Assembly (NCBI GenBank): GCA_026399835.1
Contig: JAPLQE010000059.1
Location: 92,500 to 156,499 of the forward strand
Reading direction: 5' to 3'
DNA: 64,000 nucleotides
DNA from: Burkholderiales bacterium
Lineage (GTDB): Bacteria > Pseudomonadota > Gammaproteobacteria > Burkholderiales > Burkholderiaceae_E
Positions 9,487 to 18,994 of this stretch are shown piece by piece (position 1 is the first letter of the stretch; the number at the start of each line of letters is the position of its first letter). The translations under genes were made by a program, and so were the position numbers. The notes beneath the pieces were generated by a model, which saw only the letters and a list, made by a program, of their open reading frames with translations, was not told the DNA's origin and did not search any database.

Positions 9487-10884
9487 ATGAGCCGAATCGA
9501 CGCTTCACGACGCCACTTCCTGTGGGCCGCCGCCGCCACCTCGATGGTGGGGCCCGGCGCGGGCTTCGCGCTGAACCTCGCGACGATGGCGGCCGCGCAG
9601 GCGCAGCCCGCCCCCGGCTACCGCGCGCTGATCTGCGTGTTCCTCAACGGCGGCAACGATCACGCCAACATGGTGCTCGCGACCGACCCGGGCTCCTGGG
9701 CCGAGTACCGCAAGGCTCGCGTGACGGCGCCGGCGCCGATCGCGCTGCCCGAGGTCGGCACCGCCGGCGGCGTGCTGCCGATCGTGCCGAACACCGCGCA
9801 GGCGGGACGGGCCTTCGCGGTCCATCCGTCGATGGGCGGACTGGTCACCGAGTTCAACGCCGGCCGCGTCGCGGTGGTGCCGAACGTCGGCACGCTCGTC
9901 GAGCCGATCACCAAGGCCGAATGGAACGCGCGCAGCAAGCGCACGCCGCCGCAGCTCTTCTCGCACAACGACCAGACCTCGGTCTGGCAGTCGCTGCGGC
10001 CCGAGGGCGCACGCATCGGCTGGGGCGGACGCATGGGCGACCTGCTCGCCTCGATGAACACCTACACCAACTTCACCGCGATCTCGGCGTCGGGCAACGC
10101 GGTGTTCCTGTCGGGCGAGACGGTGCTGCAGTACCAGGCGAGCAGCGCCGGCGCGGTCACGATCGGCGGGCTGACCGGCGGCCTCTTCGGCTCGACCTCG
10201 GCGACCAACCCGATGCGCGCGATCGTCACCGGCGATCGTGGCAACCTGTTCGAGAGCGAGCATGCGAAGGTGGTCAAGCGCGCCATCGACGCGCAGGTCG
10301 CGCTGACCACCAACATGGTCCCGGCCGCCAACCTGCCGGCACCGCCGGCGAACAACGGCCTGGCCAACCAGCTGCTGACGGTGGCGCGCATCATCGGCGC
10401 CCGCAGCGCGCTCGGCATCCAGCGGCAGGTGTTCTACGTGAGCATGGGCGGCTTCGACACCCATGACAACCAGACCGGCAACCATGCGACGCTGATGCAG
10501 CGCCTGTCCGAGGCGATCGTCTACTTCAACGCCCTGATGGCCGATCCGGACGTGAACGCGGTCAACCAGGCGACGCTGTTCACCGCCTCCGAGTTCGGCC
10601 GCATGCTGACCAGCAACGGCGACGGCACCGACCACGGCTGGGGCGCCCACCATCTGGTGGCCGGCGGCGCGGTGATCGGCAAGGACCTGTACGGCGCGTT
10701 CCCGACCATCGGGGTGAACACCGTCGACGACGTCGGACAGGGCCGGCTGCTGCCGAAGGTCTCGGTCGACCAGTACGCCGGCACCCTGGCGAAGTGGTTC
10801 GGGCTCACCGATCCCCAGATCGCGACGATCTTCCCGAACATCACCAACTTCGCGTCGCGAGACCTGGGCTTCATGACGCCGTGA
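9487..10884 (+). CDS. DUF1501 family protein, Tat-exported
   Basis: A 465-residue DUF1501 (sulfatase/alkaline-phosphatase-fold related) protein. The N-terminus carries a twin-arginine signal: SRRHFLWAAAA (Arg8-Arg9) and a hydrophobic segment ending MAAAQAQPAP. The family start RALICVFLNGGNDHANMV follows, with FYVSMGGFDTHDNQ and FTASEFGRMLTSNGDGTDHG containing the conserved His/Asp residues expected for metal or substrate binding. It follows the DUF1800 gene by 20 bases; the two families are normally co-inherited and likely act together outside the cytoplasm. Substrate unknown. Its stop faces the CoA-transferase gene 43 bases away. Confidence 0.9.
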   Translation: MSRIDASRRHFLWAAAATSMVGPGAGFALNLATMAAAQAQPAPGYRALICVFLNGGNDHANMVLATDPGSWAEYRKARVTAPAPIALPEVGTAGGVLPIVPNTAQAGRAFAVHPSMGGLVTEFNAGRVAVVPNVGTLVEPITKAEWNARSKRTPPQLFSHNDQTSVWQSLRPEGARIGWGGRMGDLLASMNTYTNFTAISASGNAVFLSGETVLQYQASSAGAVTIGGLTGGLFGSTSATNPMRAIVTGDRGNLFESEHAKVVKRAIDAQVALTTNMVPAANLPAPPANNGLANQLLTVARIIGARSALGIQRQVFYVSMGGFDTHDNQTGNHATLMQRLSEAIVYFNALMADPDVNAVNQATLFTASEFGRMLTSNGDGTDHGWGAHHLVAGGAVIGKDLYGAFPTIGVNTVDDVGQGRLLPKVSVDQYAGTLAKWFGLTDPQIATIFPNITNFASRDLGFMTP

Positions 10885-10927
10885 GGGCGCGGGCGGCCGC
10901 GCGAAGCGCCGCGGCCAGCCGCGACCG

Positions 10928-12523
10928 CTAGGCCCGTTCGCGCGTCAGCATCGGTGCCGGATCGAAGATTCGCGGGTCCATCGTGCGCAGCGGCTCGGCG
11001 ACGCGCACGCCCGGCGGGCAGAAGGCCAGCACCTGCTCGCGCACATCGATGCCGGGTGCGACCTCGGTCAGCGTCAGCATGCCGTCGCGCATCTCGAACA
11101 CCGCGCGCTCGGTGATGTAGAGGATCCGCCGCCCCAGCGACGCGACGTAGGCCGCGTCGAAGGTCAGGTGCGAGACCTTCGGCACCACCTTGGCGACCCG
11201 CCCCTCCTGCACGATCCGCAGCCGCCCGCCGCTCGCCTCGACCTGCAGGCCGCCGGCGGTGAGCGTCCCCATGAACACCACCTCGCGGGCGCTCTGCGTG
11301 ATGTTGATGAAGCCGCCCACGCCCGAGACGATGCGCTTGTCGCCCTCTCCGAACAGGCTGACGTTGACGTTGCCGCGCACGTCGAGCTCGGCCAGGCCGA
11401 GGAAGGCGAGGTCGATGCCGCCGCCGTCGTAGAAGTCGAACTGCGCGGGATGGTCGACGACCGCCTCGGGGTAGGCCGACGCGCCGAACGACAGGCCGTC
11501 GGCGGGCGTGCCGCCGATCGGGCCGGCCTCGACGGTGAGCGTGAAGCCGGAGACGCCCTCCTCGTCGGCCACCGCGCCGATGCCGGCCGGCATGCCCACG
11601 CCGAGGTTCACCACACGCGGGCGACGTGCGACCAGCTCGAGCAGCGCGCGCCGCTGCACGATCCGGCGCACGTCGAGCGGCCCGGGCGCGCGCCGCGGCG
11701 CCTCGTGGCCGGGCCCGCGCCACGACGTGTAGTACGCCGGGTTGTCGGCCTCGGCGAAGGTCATCATGTGCTCGTCCTCGTGCTCGGCGATCACCACATG
11801 GTCGATCAGGATCCCGGGCACCTTCACCGCATGCAGGTTCTCGTGGCGCTCGACGATGCGCCGCGCCTGCGCGATCACGATGCCGCCGCTGTTGCGCGCG
11901 GCCTGCGCGATCGCGAGCAGCTCGTGGTGGAAGGCCTCGTTCTCGGTGGCGAGGTTGCCGCGCGCGTCGACCGAGGTGCCGCGGATCAGCGCCACGTCGA
12001 TCGGGAACGACGGATAGAGCAGCCAGCGCTCGCCGCGCAGCTCGAGCGACTCGACGTAGCGGCGCGCGCCGAGGCGCGCGGCCTCGCGGCCGATGTCGTT
12101 GATCGCGCCGCCGTCGAGCCGCGGGTCGACGAAGGTGTGCAGACCGATCTTCGTGATCACGCCCGGCTTGCCGCCGGCGATCGCGCGGTAGAGCTGCGTG
12201 ATCACGCCCTGGGGCAGGTTGTAGGCGGCGCAGCGCTCCTCGAGCGCGAGCGTGGAGAGCTTCGGGGCCGAGCGCCAGTGCCCGCCGACGATGCACGCGG
12301 TCATGCCGGCGTGCCCGAAGTGGTTGACGCCGCGGTGGCCGCGGTCGCCCTGCCCGGCCGAGTAGACCAGCGTGAGGTCGGCCGGGGCGCCCTCGGCGAG
12401 GAAGCGGCGCTCGAGCGCCGCGGTCACCGCCTCGGCGTGCCCGCAGCCGACGAAGCCGGCGCTGGCGACGGTCGCGCCGCTGCGCACGAGGGCGGCGGCT
12501 TCGGTGGCGGACAGCAGGTTCAA
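10928..12523 (-). CDS. acyl-CoA:carboxylate CoA-transferase (propionate CoA-transferase type)
   Basis: Fused alpha-beta family I CoA-transferase of 531 residues. It moves CoA between acids by a glutamyl-CoA thioester. The catalytic Glu is residue 332 in VEAGPIGGTPADGLSFGAS, the form typical of propionate/acetate CoA-transferases; N-terminal half has SATEAAALVRSGATVASAGF, and RVVNLGVGMPAGI opens the second half. Only 121 bases separate it from the indolepyruvate oxidoreductase gene upstream on the same strand, suggesting joint use in keto-acid or amino-acid breakdown, where acyl-CoA products would be recycled. The exact acyl substrate cannot be read. Confidence 0.88.
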   Translation of the reverse strand: MNLLSATEAAALVRSGATVASAGFVGCGHAEAVTAALERRFLAEGAPADLTLVYSAGQGDRGHRGVNHFGHAGMTACIVGGHWRSAPKLSTLALEERCAAYNLPQGVITQLYRAIAGGKPGVITKIGLHTFVDPRLDGGAINDIGREAARLGARRYVESLELRGERWLLYPSFPIDVALIRGTSVDARGNLATENEAFHHELLAIAQAARNSGGIVIAQARRIVERHENLHAVKVPGILIDHVVIAEHEDEHMMTFAEADNPAYYTSWRGPGHEAPRRAPGPLDVRRIVQRRALLELVARRPRVVNLGVGMPAGIGAVADEEGVSGFTLTVEAGPIGGTPADGLSFGASAYPEAVVDHPAQFDFYDGGGIDLAFLGLAELDVRGNVNVSLFGEGDKRIVSGVGGFINITQSAREVVFMGTLTAGGLQVEASGGRLRIVQEGRVAKVVPKVSHLTFDAAYVASLGRRILYITERAVFEMRDGMLTLTEVAPGIDVREQVLAFCPPGVRVAEPLRTMDPRIFDPAPMLTRERA

Positions 12524-12644
12524 GGCGAGGTCTCCGGATGCGGGGGATCGGACGGCGCCGCACCCGTCGTCCCGAGCCGGTCGCGCCCCCGGCCGTCCCG
12601 GGCCGGAAGCGCGATTGTCCCGAAAAAGCGCCGCGCCGTCGCGC

Positions 12645-15600
12645 CTACACCGCGCGGATCGGGATCGGCGCCCGCTTCACCGGATCGCCGTGCCCGCGCC
12701 AGGCCGCGAGCCGCTCGGACCACTCGGCACGGACCTTCTCCAGGTGACGGTCCTTCACGTGGCCGTAGCCGCGGATCTGCTCGGGCAGCCTCGCGAGCGC
12801 CACGGCCTGCGCGTGATTCGACGCATCGAGCCCGGCGAGCAGCTCGTCGAGCAGCGCCTCGTACTCGGTGATCAGCGCACGCTCGGTGCGCCGCTCCGCG
12901 GTGCGGCCGAACGGGTCGAACGCGGTGCCGCGCAGGACCTTGAGCTTGGCGAGCGTGCGCAGCGCCGGCAGCATCCAGGGGCCGAACTCGCGCTTGACCG
13001 GCGCGCCGGTCTGCGGATCGACCTTCGCGAGGATCGGCGGCGCCATGTGGAAGCGCAGCTGCCAGTCGCCCTCGAACTGCTCGCGGATCGAGGCGACGAA
13101 GGCGGGGTCGGCGTGCAGGCGCGCGACCTCGTACTCGTCCTTGTAGGCCATCAGCTTGGCGAGCCCGCGCGCGACCGCCTCGGTGAGCCGCCACGCGCCC
13201 ACCGTCCCGATCCGGTCGCCCTCGACCCGTCGCACCCGCTCGATGCGCGCCCGGTAGCGCTCGGCCCAGGCTGCGTCGCCCCAGGCGGTGAGCAGCGCCA
13301 CGCGACGCGCGATCAGCTCGTCGAGGTCGGACTCCGAGCGCACCCGACCGACCGGACGGCGCAGCTCGATCACGCGGGCGTTCTGCGGGCGCACGGCGCG
13401 CCGCACCGCCTCCGGGTCGTGCGCGAGCCGGCGGCCCCAGAGGAAGGCCTCGAGGTTGCGCGGCACCGACACCCCGTTGAGCTCGATCGCCCGCTCCATC
13501 GCCACGCGCGTGAGCGGCAGCCAGCCCTTCTGCCATGCGTAGCCCAGCAGCAGCGGGTTGGTGTAGATCGCGTCGCCCAGCAGCGCGGTGGCCACGTCGT
13601 TCGCCTCGACGAAGTCGACGTCCTCGTCGCCCGCGGCCTCCAGCACGTTGCGCCGCAGCGCGTCGGCCGGCAGCGACCAGTCGGGGTCGCGCAGGAAGTC
13701 GGAGGTCGGCGCGACGTTGCCGTTGATGACCGCGCGCGTGACGCGCGGCCGCATCTTGGCGAGCGCCTCGTTGCCGGCCGCGACCACCAGGTCGCAGCCG
13801 ATCACCAGGTCGGCCTCGCCGGTGGCGATGCGCGTGGAGTGCAGGTCCTCGGGCCGGGCTGCGATCTGCACGTGCGAGAACACCGCGCCGCCCTTCTGCG
13901 CGAGGCCTGCCATGTCGAGCACCGAGATGCCCTTGCCCTCGAGGTGGGCGGCCATGCCGATCAGCTGCCCCACCGTGACCACACCGGTGCCGCCGACCCC
14001 GGTCACCAGCACACCGTAGGTCCGGTTGCCGGACTCGCCGATCGTGACCGTGCGCGCGGGCTCCGGCAGCTCGCGCAGGGACTCGGGCAGCTCGGGCGCC
14101 ACGCCCGCGACCGAGGCCGGCTTGCGGCCCGCGCGCAGCGCGCCGCCCTCGACGGTCACGAAGCTCGGGCAGAAGCCCTTCACGCACGAGTAGTCCTTGT
14201 TGCACGAGGACTGGTTGACCCGGCGCTTGCGCCCGAGCTCGGTCTCGACCGGCTCGACCGACACGCAGGCCGACTGCACGCTGCAGTCGCCGCAGCCCTC
14301 GCAGACCGCCTCGTTGATGACCACCCGCTTGGCCGGATCGGGGAAGCCTGGCTTGCCGTCGACGATCTTCTTGCGGCGCCGGCGCTTCTCGCTCGCGCAG
14401 GTCTGGTCGTAGACGAGCACGGTGCAGCCGGGCAGCTCGCGCAGCCGGCGCTGCACGAGGTCGAGGTGGTCGCGGTGGTGGATCTCGACGCCGTCGAACG
14501 GCGCCCGGCCCTTGAGCGCGTCGTACTTCTCGGGCTCATCGGTGACGACGACGACCTCGCGCGCGCCCTCGGCCCGCACCTGCGCGACGATCTTCGGCAC
14601 GGTGAGCACACCGTCGTGCGGCTGGCCACCGGTCATCGCGACCGCGTCGTTGAAGAGGATCTTGTAGGTGATGTTGACCTTCGCGGCGATCGAGGCGCGC
14701 ACCGCCAGCAGCCCCGAGTGGAAGTAGGTGCCGTCGCCGAGGTTCGCGAAGATGTGCGTCTCATCGGTGAACGGCGCCTGCCCGATCCAGGGCACGCCCT
14801 CCCCGCCCATCTGCGTGAAGGTCTCGGTGCGCCGCTCGGGCATCCAGATCGCCATGTAGTGGCAGCCGATGCCGGCCACCGCGCGCGAGCCCTCGGGCAC
14901 CCGCGTCGAGGTGTTGTGCGGGCAGCCCGAGCAGAAGGTCGGCGTGCGCACCGCGGTGACGTGCGGCTCGGCGAGCGCGCGCTCCTTGGCCTCGATGATC
15001 GCGATCCGGGACTCGATGCGGGCGCGGATGTCCTCGGGGAGCGCGCCGCCGAGCTTGGGCGCGTACTGGCCCGGGTTCAGCAGCCGCGCGGCGATCGCCT
15101 TGGCGATGATCGCGGGCGAGAGCTCGCCCAGCCCGGGCAGCAGCCACTGGCCCTGGGGCATCGCCCATTCGCCGCCGCGCCCGTCCTTCTCGTCGAACTT
15201 GCCGTAGACGCGCGGGCGCACGTCGTCGCGCCAGTTGTAGAGCTCCTCCTTGAGGGCGTACTCCAGCACCTGCCGCTTCTCCTCGACGACCAGGATCTCG
15301 TCGAGGCCGGTGGCGAACTCGCGTACCGTCGCCGCCTCCAGTGGCCAGACCACGCCGCACTTGAAGACGCGGATGCCGAGCCGCGCGCAGGCCTCGCGGT
15401 CGAGCCCGAGCTCGTCGAGCGCCTGCATGGTGTCGAGGTAGGCCTTGCCCGCGGTGACGATGCCGAACCAGGCGTGCGGCGAGTCGAACACCGTGTGGTT
15501 CAGGCGATTGGCGCGCACGTAGGCGAGCGCCGCGTACCACTTGTAGTTGAAGAGCCGCGCCTCCTGGGCGAGCGGCGTGTCGGGCCAGCGGATGTTCAGC

Positions 15601-16349
15601 CCGAACGGATCCTCGTGCGGATACGCGAACTCGTCGGGGATCACGATGCGCACGCGGTCCGGGTCCACCTCGACCGAGGCCGAAGCCTCGACCACCTCGG
15701 TCACCGTCTTCATCGCGACCCACAGGCCCGACCAGCGCGACATCGCCCAGCCGTGCAGCCCGAGGTCGAGGTACTCCTGCACCGTCGCCGGGTAGAACAC
15801 CGGCAGGCCGCAGGCCTTGAACACATGGTCGGACTGGTGCGGCAGCGTCGAGCTCTTCGCGCCGTGGTCGTCGCCCGCCAGCACCAGCACGCCGCCGTGG
15901 CGCGAGCTGCCGGCCGCGTTCGCATGCTTGAACACGTCGCCCGAGCGGTCCACGCCCGGGCCCTTGCCGTACCACATGGAGAAGACACCGTCGACGTTCG
16001 CGCCGGGCGTCATCGTGACCTGCTGCGTGCCCCAGACCGCGGTCGCGGCCAACTCTTCGTTCAGGCCCGGCTGGAACACGATCCGGTGCTGCTTGAGGTG
16101 ATCGCGTGCCTTCCACAGCGCCTGGTCGACGCCGCCGAGCGGCGAGCCCCGGTAGCCCGAGATGAAGCCGGCGGTGTTCAGCCCGTCGCGACGGTCGCGC
16201 GCGCGTTGCAGCATCGGCAGGCGCACCAGCGCCTGGGTGCCGGACATGAAGGCCCGGCCGCGCTCGAGCGCGTACTTGTCGTCGAGGGTGACTTCGCGCA
16301 GCGCGCGGTCGAGGTGGGCGTGCAGCACGGGGTCGAGCGGAGCGTTCAA
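12645..16349 (-). CDS. indolepyruvate ferredoxin oxidoreductase family protein (fused alpha-gamma)
   Basis: Single-chain 2-oxoacid:ferredoxin oxidoreductase of 1234 residues. It converts aryl- or branched-chain 2-oxoacids to acyl-CoA with thiamine diphosphate and iron-sulfur clusters. Order: pyrimidine-binding domain (ISGYRGSPLGGVDQ), CSGCPHNTS near 471, TPP domain GIGCHYMAIWM and NLGDGTYFHSGL, cluster site CEGCGDCSVQSAC near 682, then the gamma domain from GVGGTGVVTVGQ. The TTG at 16349 is chosen because AAGGAG precedes it by eight bases and LDPVLHAHLDRALREVTLDDKY is the family start; a GTG at 16328 is the fallback. It may be co-transcribed with the CoA-transferase downstream. Confidence 0.92.
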   Translation of the reverse strand: MNAPLDPVLHAHLDRALREVTLDDKYALERGRAFMSGTQALVRLPMLQRARDRRDGLNTAGFISGYRGSPLGGVDQALWKARDHLKQHRIVFQPGLNEELAATAVWGTQQVTMTPGANVDGVFSMWYGKGPGVDRSGDVFKHANAAGSSRHGGVLVLAGDDHGAKSSTLPHQSDHVFKACGLPVFYPATVQEYLDLGLHGWAMSRWSGLWVAMKTVTEVVEASASVEVDPDRVRIVIPDEFAYPHEDPFGLNIRWPDTPLAQEARLFNYKWYAALAYVRANRLNHTVFDSPHAWFGIVTAGKAYLDTMQALDELGLDREACARLGIRVFKCGVVWPLEAATVREFATGLDEILVVEEKRQVLEYALKEELYNWRDDVRPRVYGKFDEKDGRGGEWAMPQGQWLLPGLGELSPAIIAKAIAARLLNPGQYAPKLGGALPEDIRARIESRIAIIEAKERALAEPHVTAVRTPTFCSGCPHNTSTRVPEGSRAVAGIGCHYMAIWMPERRTETFTQMGGEGVPWIGQAPFTDETHIFANLGDGTYFHSGLLAVRASIAAKVNITYKILFNDAVAMTGGQPHDGVLTVPKIVAQVRAEGAREVVVVTDEPEKYDALKGRAPFDGVEIHHRDHLDLVQRRLRELPGCTVLVYDQTCASEKRRRRKKIVDGKPGFPDPAKRVVINEAVCEGCGDCSVQSACVSVEPVETELGRKRRVNQSSCNKDYSCVKGFCPSFVTVEGGALRAGRKPASVAGVAPELPESLRELPEPARTVTIGESGNRTYGVLVTGVGGTGVVTVGQLIGMAAHLEGKGISVLDMAGLAQKGGAVFSHVQIAARPEDLHSTRIATGEADLVIGCDLVVAAGNEALAKMRPRVTRAVINGNVAPTSDFLRDPDWSLPADALRRNVLEAAGDEDVDFVEANDVATALLGDAIYTNPLLLGYAWQKGWLPLTRVAMERAIELNGVSVPRNLEAFLWGRRLAHDPEAVRRAVRPQNARVIELRRPVGRVRSESDLDELIARRVALLTAWGDAAWAERYRARIERVRRVEGDRIGTVGAWRLTEAVARGLAKLMAYKDEYEVARLHADPAFVASIREQFEGDWQLRFHMAPPILAKVDPQTGAPVKREFGPWMLPALRTLAKLKVLRGTAFDPFGRTAERRTERALITEYEALLDELLAGLDASNHAQAVALARLPEQIRGYGHVKDRHLEKVRAEWSERLAAWRGHGDPVKRAPIPIRAV

Positions 16350-16567
16350 CGCGCGTCTCCTTGTGTCCGTAGATCGTGTCCCGGTGGCCCGAGGCGGCCG
16401 GTCGGACCGCTTCGGGGGCTTCGTCGCCGCTCGTGACGGCTCGAGCCCCGATGGTACGCCAGGCCTGTCGGCGCGCACCCGGGTGCACCGGTACGGGCTG
16501 CTCGGCGGGCGCCGGTACGGCCGCGAGCGGCGCGGACGGCAGGCCCGGGCCGCCCGCCGGCGGCCCC
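16350..16567. other. spacer between divergent oxidoreductase and phoX genes
   Basis: No coding frame with family features. It must hold the leftward promoter of the oxidoreductase; no clear -35/-10 is seen. The right end leads into the tandem Pho box. Confidence 0.5.
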
Positions 16568-16607
16568 CCGTCATCGTCCTGTCATCCCGGCTTCACCGCG
16601 CTGTCAC
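16568..16607 (+). promoter_or_regulatory. tandem Pho box (PhoB operator)
   Basis: Four 7-base half-sites start every 11 bases: CCGTCAT (16568), CTGTCAT (16579), GCTTCAC (16590) and CTGTCAC (16601). PhoB half-sites are CTGTCAT/C spaced by four bases, so this is two consecutive Pho boxes 45 bases before the phoX start. It matches phosphate-starvation control of the phosphatase downstream. Confidence 0.8.
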
Positions 16608-16651
16608 GGAGCATCACCAGACTGCGCCGTTCCAACCACGGAGACCTTCCC

Positions 16652-18877
16652 ATGGCGCACCACGACGCAGACCCCAGCCTCTCCACCCCGAACACCCCCC
16701 ACCTCAACGATCTCGTCGATGCGCGGCTCCAGGACGCCGGCCGCCGCGGCCTGCTGCGCGGCAGCCTGGGCGCTTCGGCGCTGGGCTTCATGGGCGGCGC
16801 GACCGGCCTGCTCGCCGGCTGCGGCAGCAACGATTCGACCCCGGACACGGCGGTCGCCGGCATCACCCTGGTCGCCCCGTCCCGTCCGGCCGCCCTCGGC
16901 TTCACGCCGATCGCCAAGTCCCTGACCGACAGCGTCGTCCTCGCCTCCGGCTACACCGCGACCACGATCTTTCGCCTCGGCGATCCGATGACCGCATCGA
17001 CCACCGCCTATCGCAATGACGGCAACGATCCGGCGGCGAGCTTCGCGACCCGTGCCGGCGACCATCACGACGGCATGCAGTTCTTCCCGCTCGGCGCCGA
17101 TGGCAAGCCGAGCACCACCGCCTCCGACCGCGGCCTGCTGGCGATCAACCACGAGGCGATCACGCCCGCGTTCCTTCACGCGAACGGCGTCTCGGTCACC
17201 GGCACCGGCAACTCGCAGGTGCGCACCTCGGCCGACGAGGTGCTGCGCGAGTTCTACGTCCATGGCGTGTCCGTCGTCGAGGTCCGGCGTGCGGCCAACG
17301 GCGCCTGGTCGACCGTCCAGGACTCGCCCTTCAACCGCCGCATCCACACGCTGACCGACACCGTGCTGTCCGGCCCGGCCGCGAAGTCGCCGGCCATGGC
17401 GACGAAGTACTCGCCCGACGGCTCGCGCACCCGCGGCACGATCAACAACTGCGGCAACGGCTACACGCCCTGGGGCACCTACCTCACCTGCGAGGAGAAC
17501 TTCGCCGGCTACTTCCGTCGCATCACCGCCGTCGACGACCCGAAGCGCAGCGCCAAGGAGAAGACCGCGCTCGCCCGCTACGGCGTGGCCGGCACCGGCC
17601 GCGAGCTGTGGGCCACGGTGACGCCCGACACCGGCGACAACCTGTACGGCCGCTGGAACGCCGAGGCCACCGGCGCCGTGCCCAGCGCCGACTACCGCAA
17701 CGCGCCGAACACCTACGGCTGGATCGTCGAGATCGATCCGTACTCGGCGACCTCGGTCGTGAAGAAGCGCACCGCGCTCGGCCGCTTCGCGCACGAGGGC
17801 GCCTGGCCCGCCAAGGCCGTCGTCGGCAAGCCCGTCGTCTTCTACATGGGCTGCGACTCGCGCAACGAGTACATCTACAAGTTCGTCTCGACCCAGGTCT
17901 GGAACGCGGCCGACGCGGGCGGCGGCATCGCCGCCGGCGACAAGTACCTGGACGACGGCAAGCTGTACGTCGCGCGCTTCAACGCCGACGGCACCGGCAG
18001 CTGGCTCGAGCTGAAGTTCGGCACCGGCGCGGTCACGGCAGCCAACGCCGCCTACGCGTTCGCCGACCAGGCCGACGTGCTGATCAACGCGCGGCTCGCG
18101 GCCGACGCTGTCGGTGCGACGAAGATGGACCGTCCCGAGTGGGGCGCCGTCGACCCGGTCACCGGCGCTGTCTACATGACGCTGACCAACAGCAACGCGT
18201 CCAACCGCACGCTGGCCTCGACCGACGCCGCGAACCCGCGCCACTACAACGACGTCAAGGGCACGTCGACGAACCAGTTCGGCAACCCGAACGGCCACAT
18301 CATCCGCTGGCTCGAGCCGAACGGCGACACCTCGGCCACGAGCTTCTCCTGGGACATCTACCTGTTCGGCGCCCGTGCGACGGCGAACGCGGCGAACGTG
18401 AACCTGTCGGGCCTGACGGCCGAGAACGACCTCTCGAGCCCCGACGGCCTGTGGTTCAGCAACAAGGGGTTGTGCTGGATCCAGACCGACGACGGTGCCT
18501 TCACCGACGTGACGAACTGCATGCTGCTCGCGGCGCTGCCCGGCACGGTCGGCGACGGCGGGACGAAGACGATCACCAACACCGACGCGACCGGCGCCAC
18601 GAAGCAGGTCACCACCCGCGTCGGCGCGGCCCCGGGCACGGCGAAGCTGCGCCGCTTCCTGGTCGGGCCGAAGGAGTGCGAGATCACGGGAGTCGCCGAG
18701 ACGCCGGACGGGCAGACGCTGTTCATCAACATCCAGCATCCGGGCGAGGACACGCCGGCCGCTTCGATCGGCAACCCGGCCGCGTTCACCAGCCACTGGC
18801 CGGACGGCGGCCTGTCGCGGCCGCGGTCGGCGACGATTGCGATCACGAAGAACGGCGGGGGGGTGGTCGGTCTCTGA
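16652..18877 (+). CDS. phoX: PhoX family alkaline phosphatase (DUF839)
   Basis: Secreted phosphatase of 741 residues. Signal region has both a twin-arginine (Arg31-Arg32 in GRRGLLRGSLGAS) and a lipobox-like LLAGC (Cys57), so it is probably a Tat-exported protein, perhaps lipid-anchored. PhoX features: RGLLAINHEAITP, NCGNGYTPWGTYLTCEENF (the metal-ligand segment with Cys and Glu), LGRFAHEGAWP, FYMGCDSRNEYIYKF and SSPDGLWF. PhoX enzymes use Ca and Fe and release phosphate from esters. GGAGACC is the ribosome site. Tandem Pho box upstream and terminator downstream make it a single-gene unit. Confidence 0.93.
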   Translation: MAHHDADPSLSTPNTPHLNDLVDARLQDAGRRGLLRGSLGASALGFMGGATGLLAGCGSNDSTPDTAVAGITLVAPSRPAALGFTPIAKSLTDSVVLASGYTATTIFRLGDPMTASTTAYRNDGNDPAASFATRAGDHHDGMQFFPLGADGKPSTTASDRGLLAINHEAITPAFLHANGVSVTGTGNSQVRTSADEVLREFYVHGVSVVEVRRAANGAWSTVQDSPFNRRIHTLTDTVLSGPAAKSPAMATKYSPDGSRTRGTINNCGNGYTPWGTYLTCEENFAGYFRRITAVDDPKRSAKEKTALARYGVAGTGRELWATVTPDTGDNLYGRWNAEATGAVPSADYRNAPNTYGWIVEIDPYSATSVVKKRTALGRFAHEGAWPAKAVVGKPVVFYMGCDSRNEYIYKFVSTQVWNAADAGGGIAAGDKYLDDGKLYVARFNADGTGSWLELKFGTGAVTAANAAYAFADQADVLINARLAADAVGATKMDRPEWGAVDPVTGAVYMTLTNSNASNRTLASTDAANPRHYNDVKGTSTNQFGNPNGHIIRWLEPNGDTSATSFSWDIYLFGARATANAANVNLSGLTAENDLSSPDGLWFSNKGLCWIQTDDGAFTDVTNCMLLAALPGTVGDGGTKTITNTDATGATKQVTTRVGAAPGTAKLRRFLVGPKECEITGVAETPDGQTLFINIQHPGEDTPAASIGNPAAFTSHWPDGGLSRPRSATIAITKNGGGVVGL

Positions 18878-18947
18878 GTGTCGGCCGCGCCGGACGGGTG
18901 CAGCCGTCCGGTGCTGCGCTCGGCCGCCCGGGGTCGGCGGCCGTCTC

Positions 18948-18989
18948 GGCCGTCTCACACGACGATCTCGTGTGCGACGGCCTTTTTTT
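18948..18989 (+). terminator. rho-independent terminator of phoX
   Basis: GGCCGTC-T-CACACGA, loop CGATC, TCGTGTG-C-GACGGCC, then seven T. A fifteen-base stem with one mismatch, between the convergent phoX and DMT exporter genes. Confidence 0.94.
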
Positions 18990-18994
18990 CGGGC

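Noticed and set aside
12372..16436. Uninterrupted 1354-codon plus-strand frame opposite the indolepyruvate oxidoreductase gene
   Set aside because: Composition is Arg/His/Asp-rich with no family motif; long antisense frames are expected in GC-rich genes with strong third-position bias.
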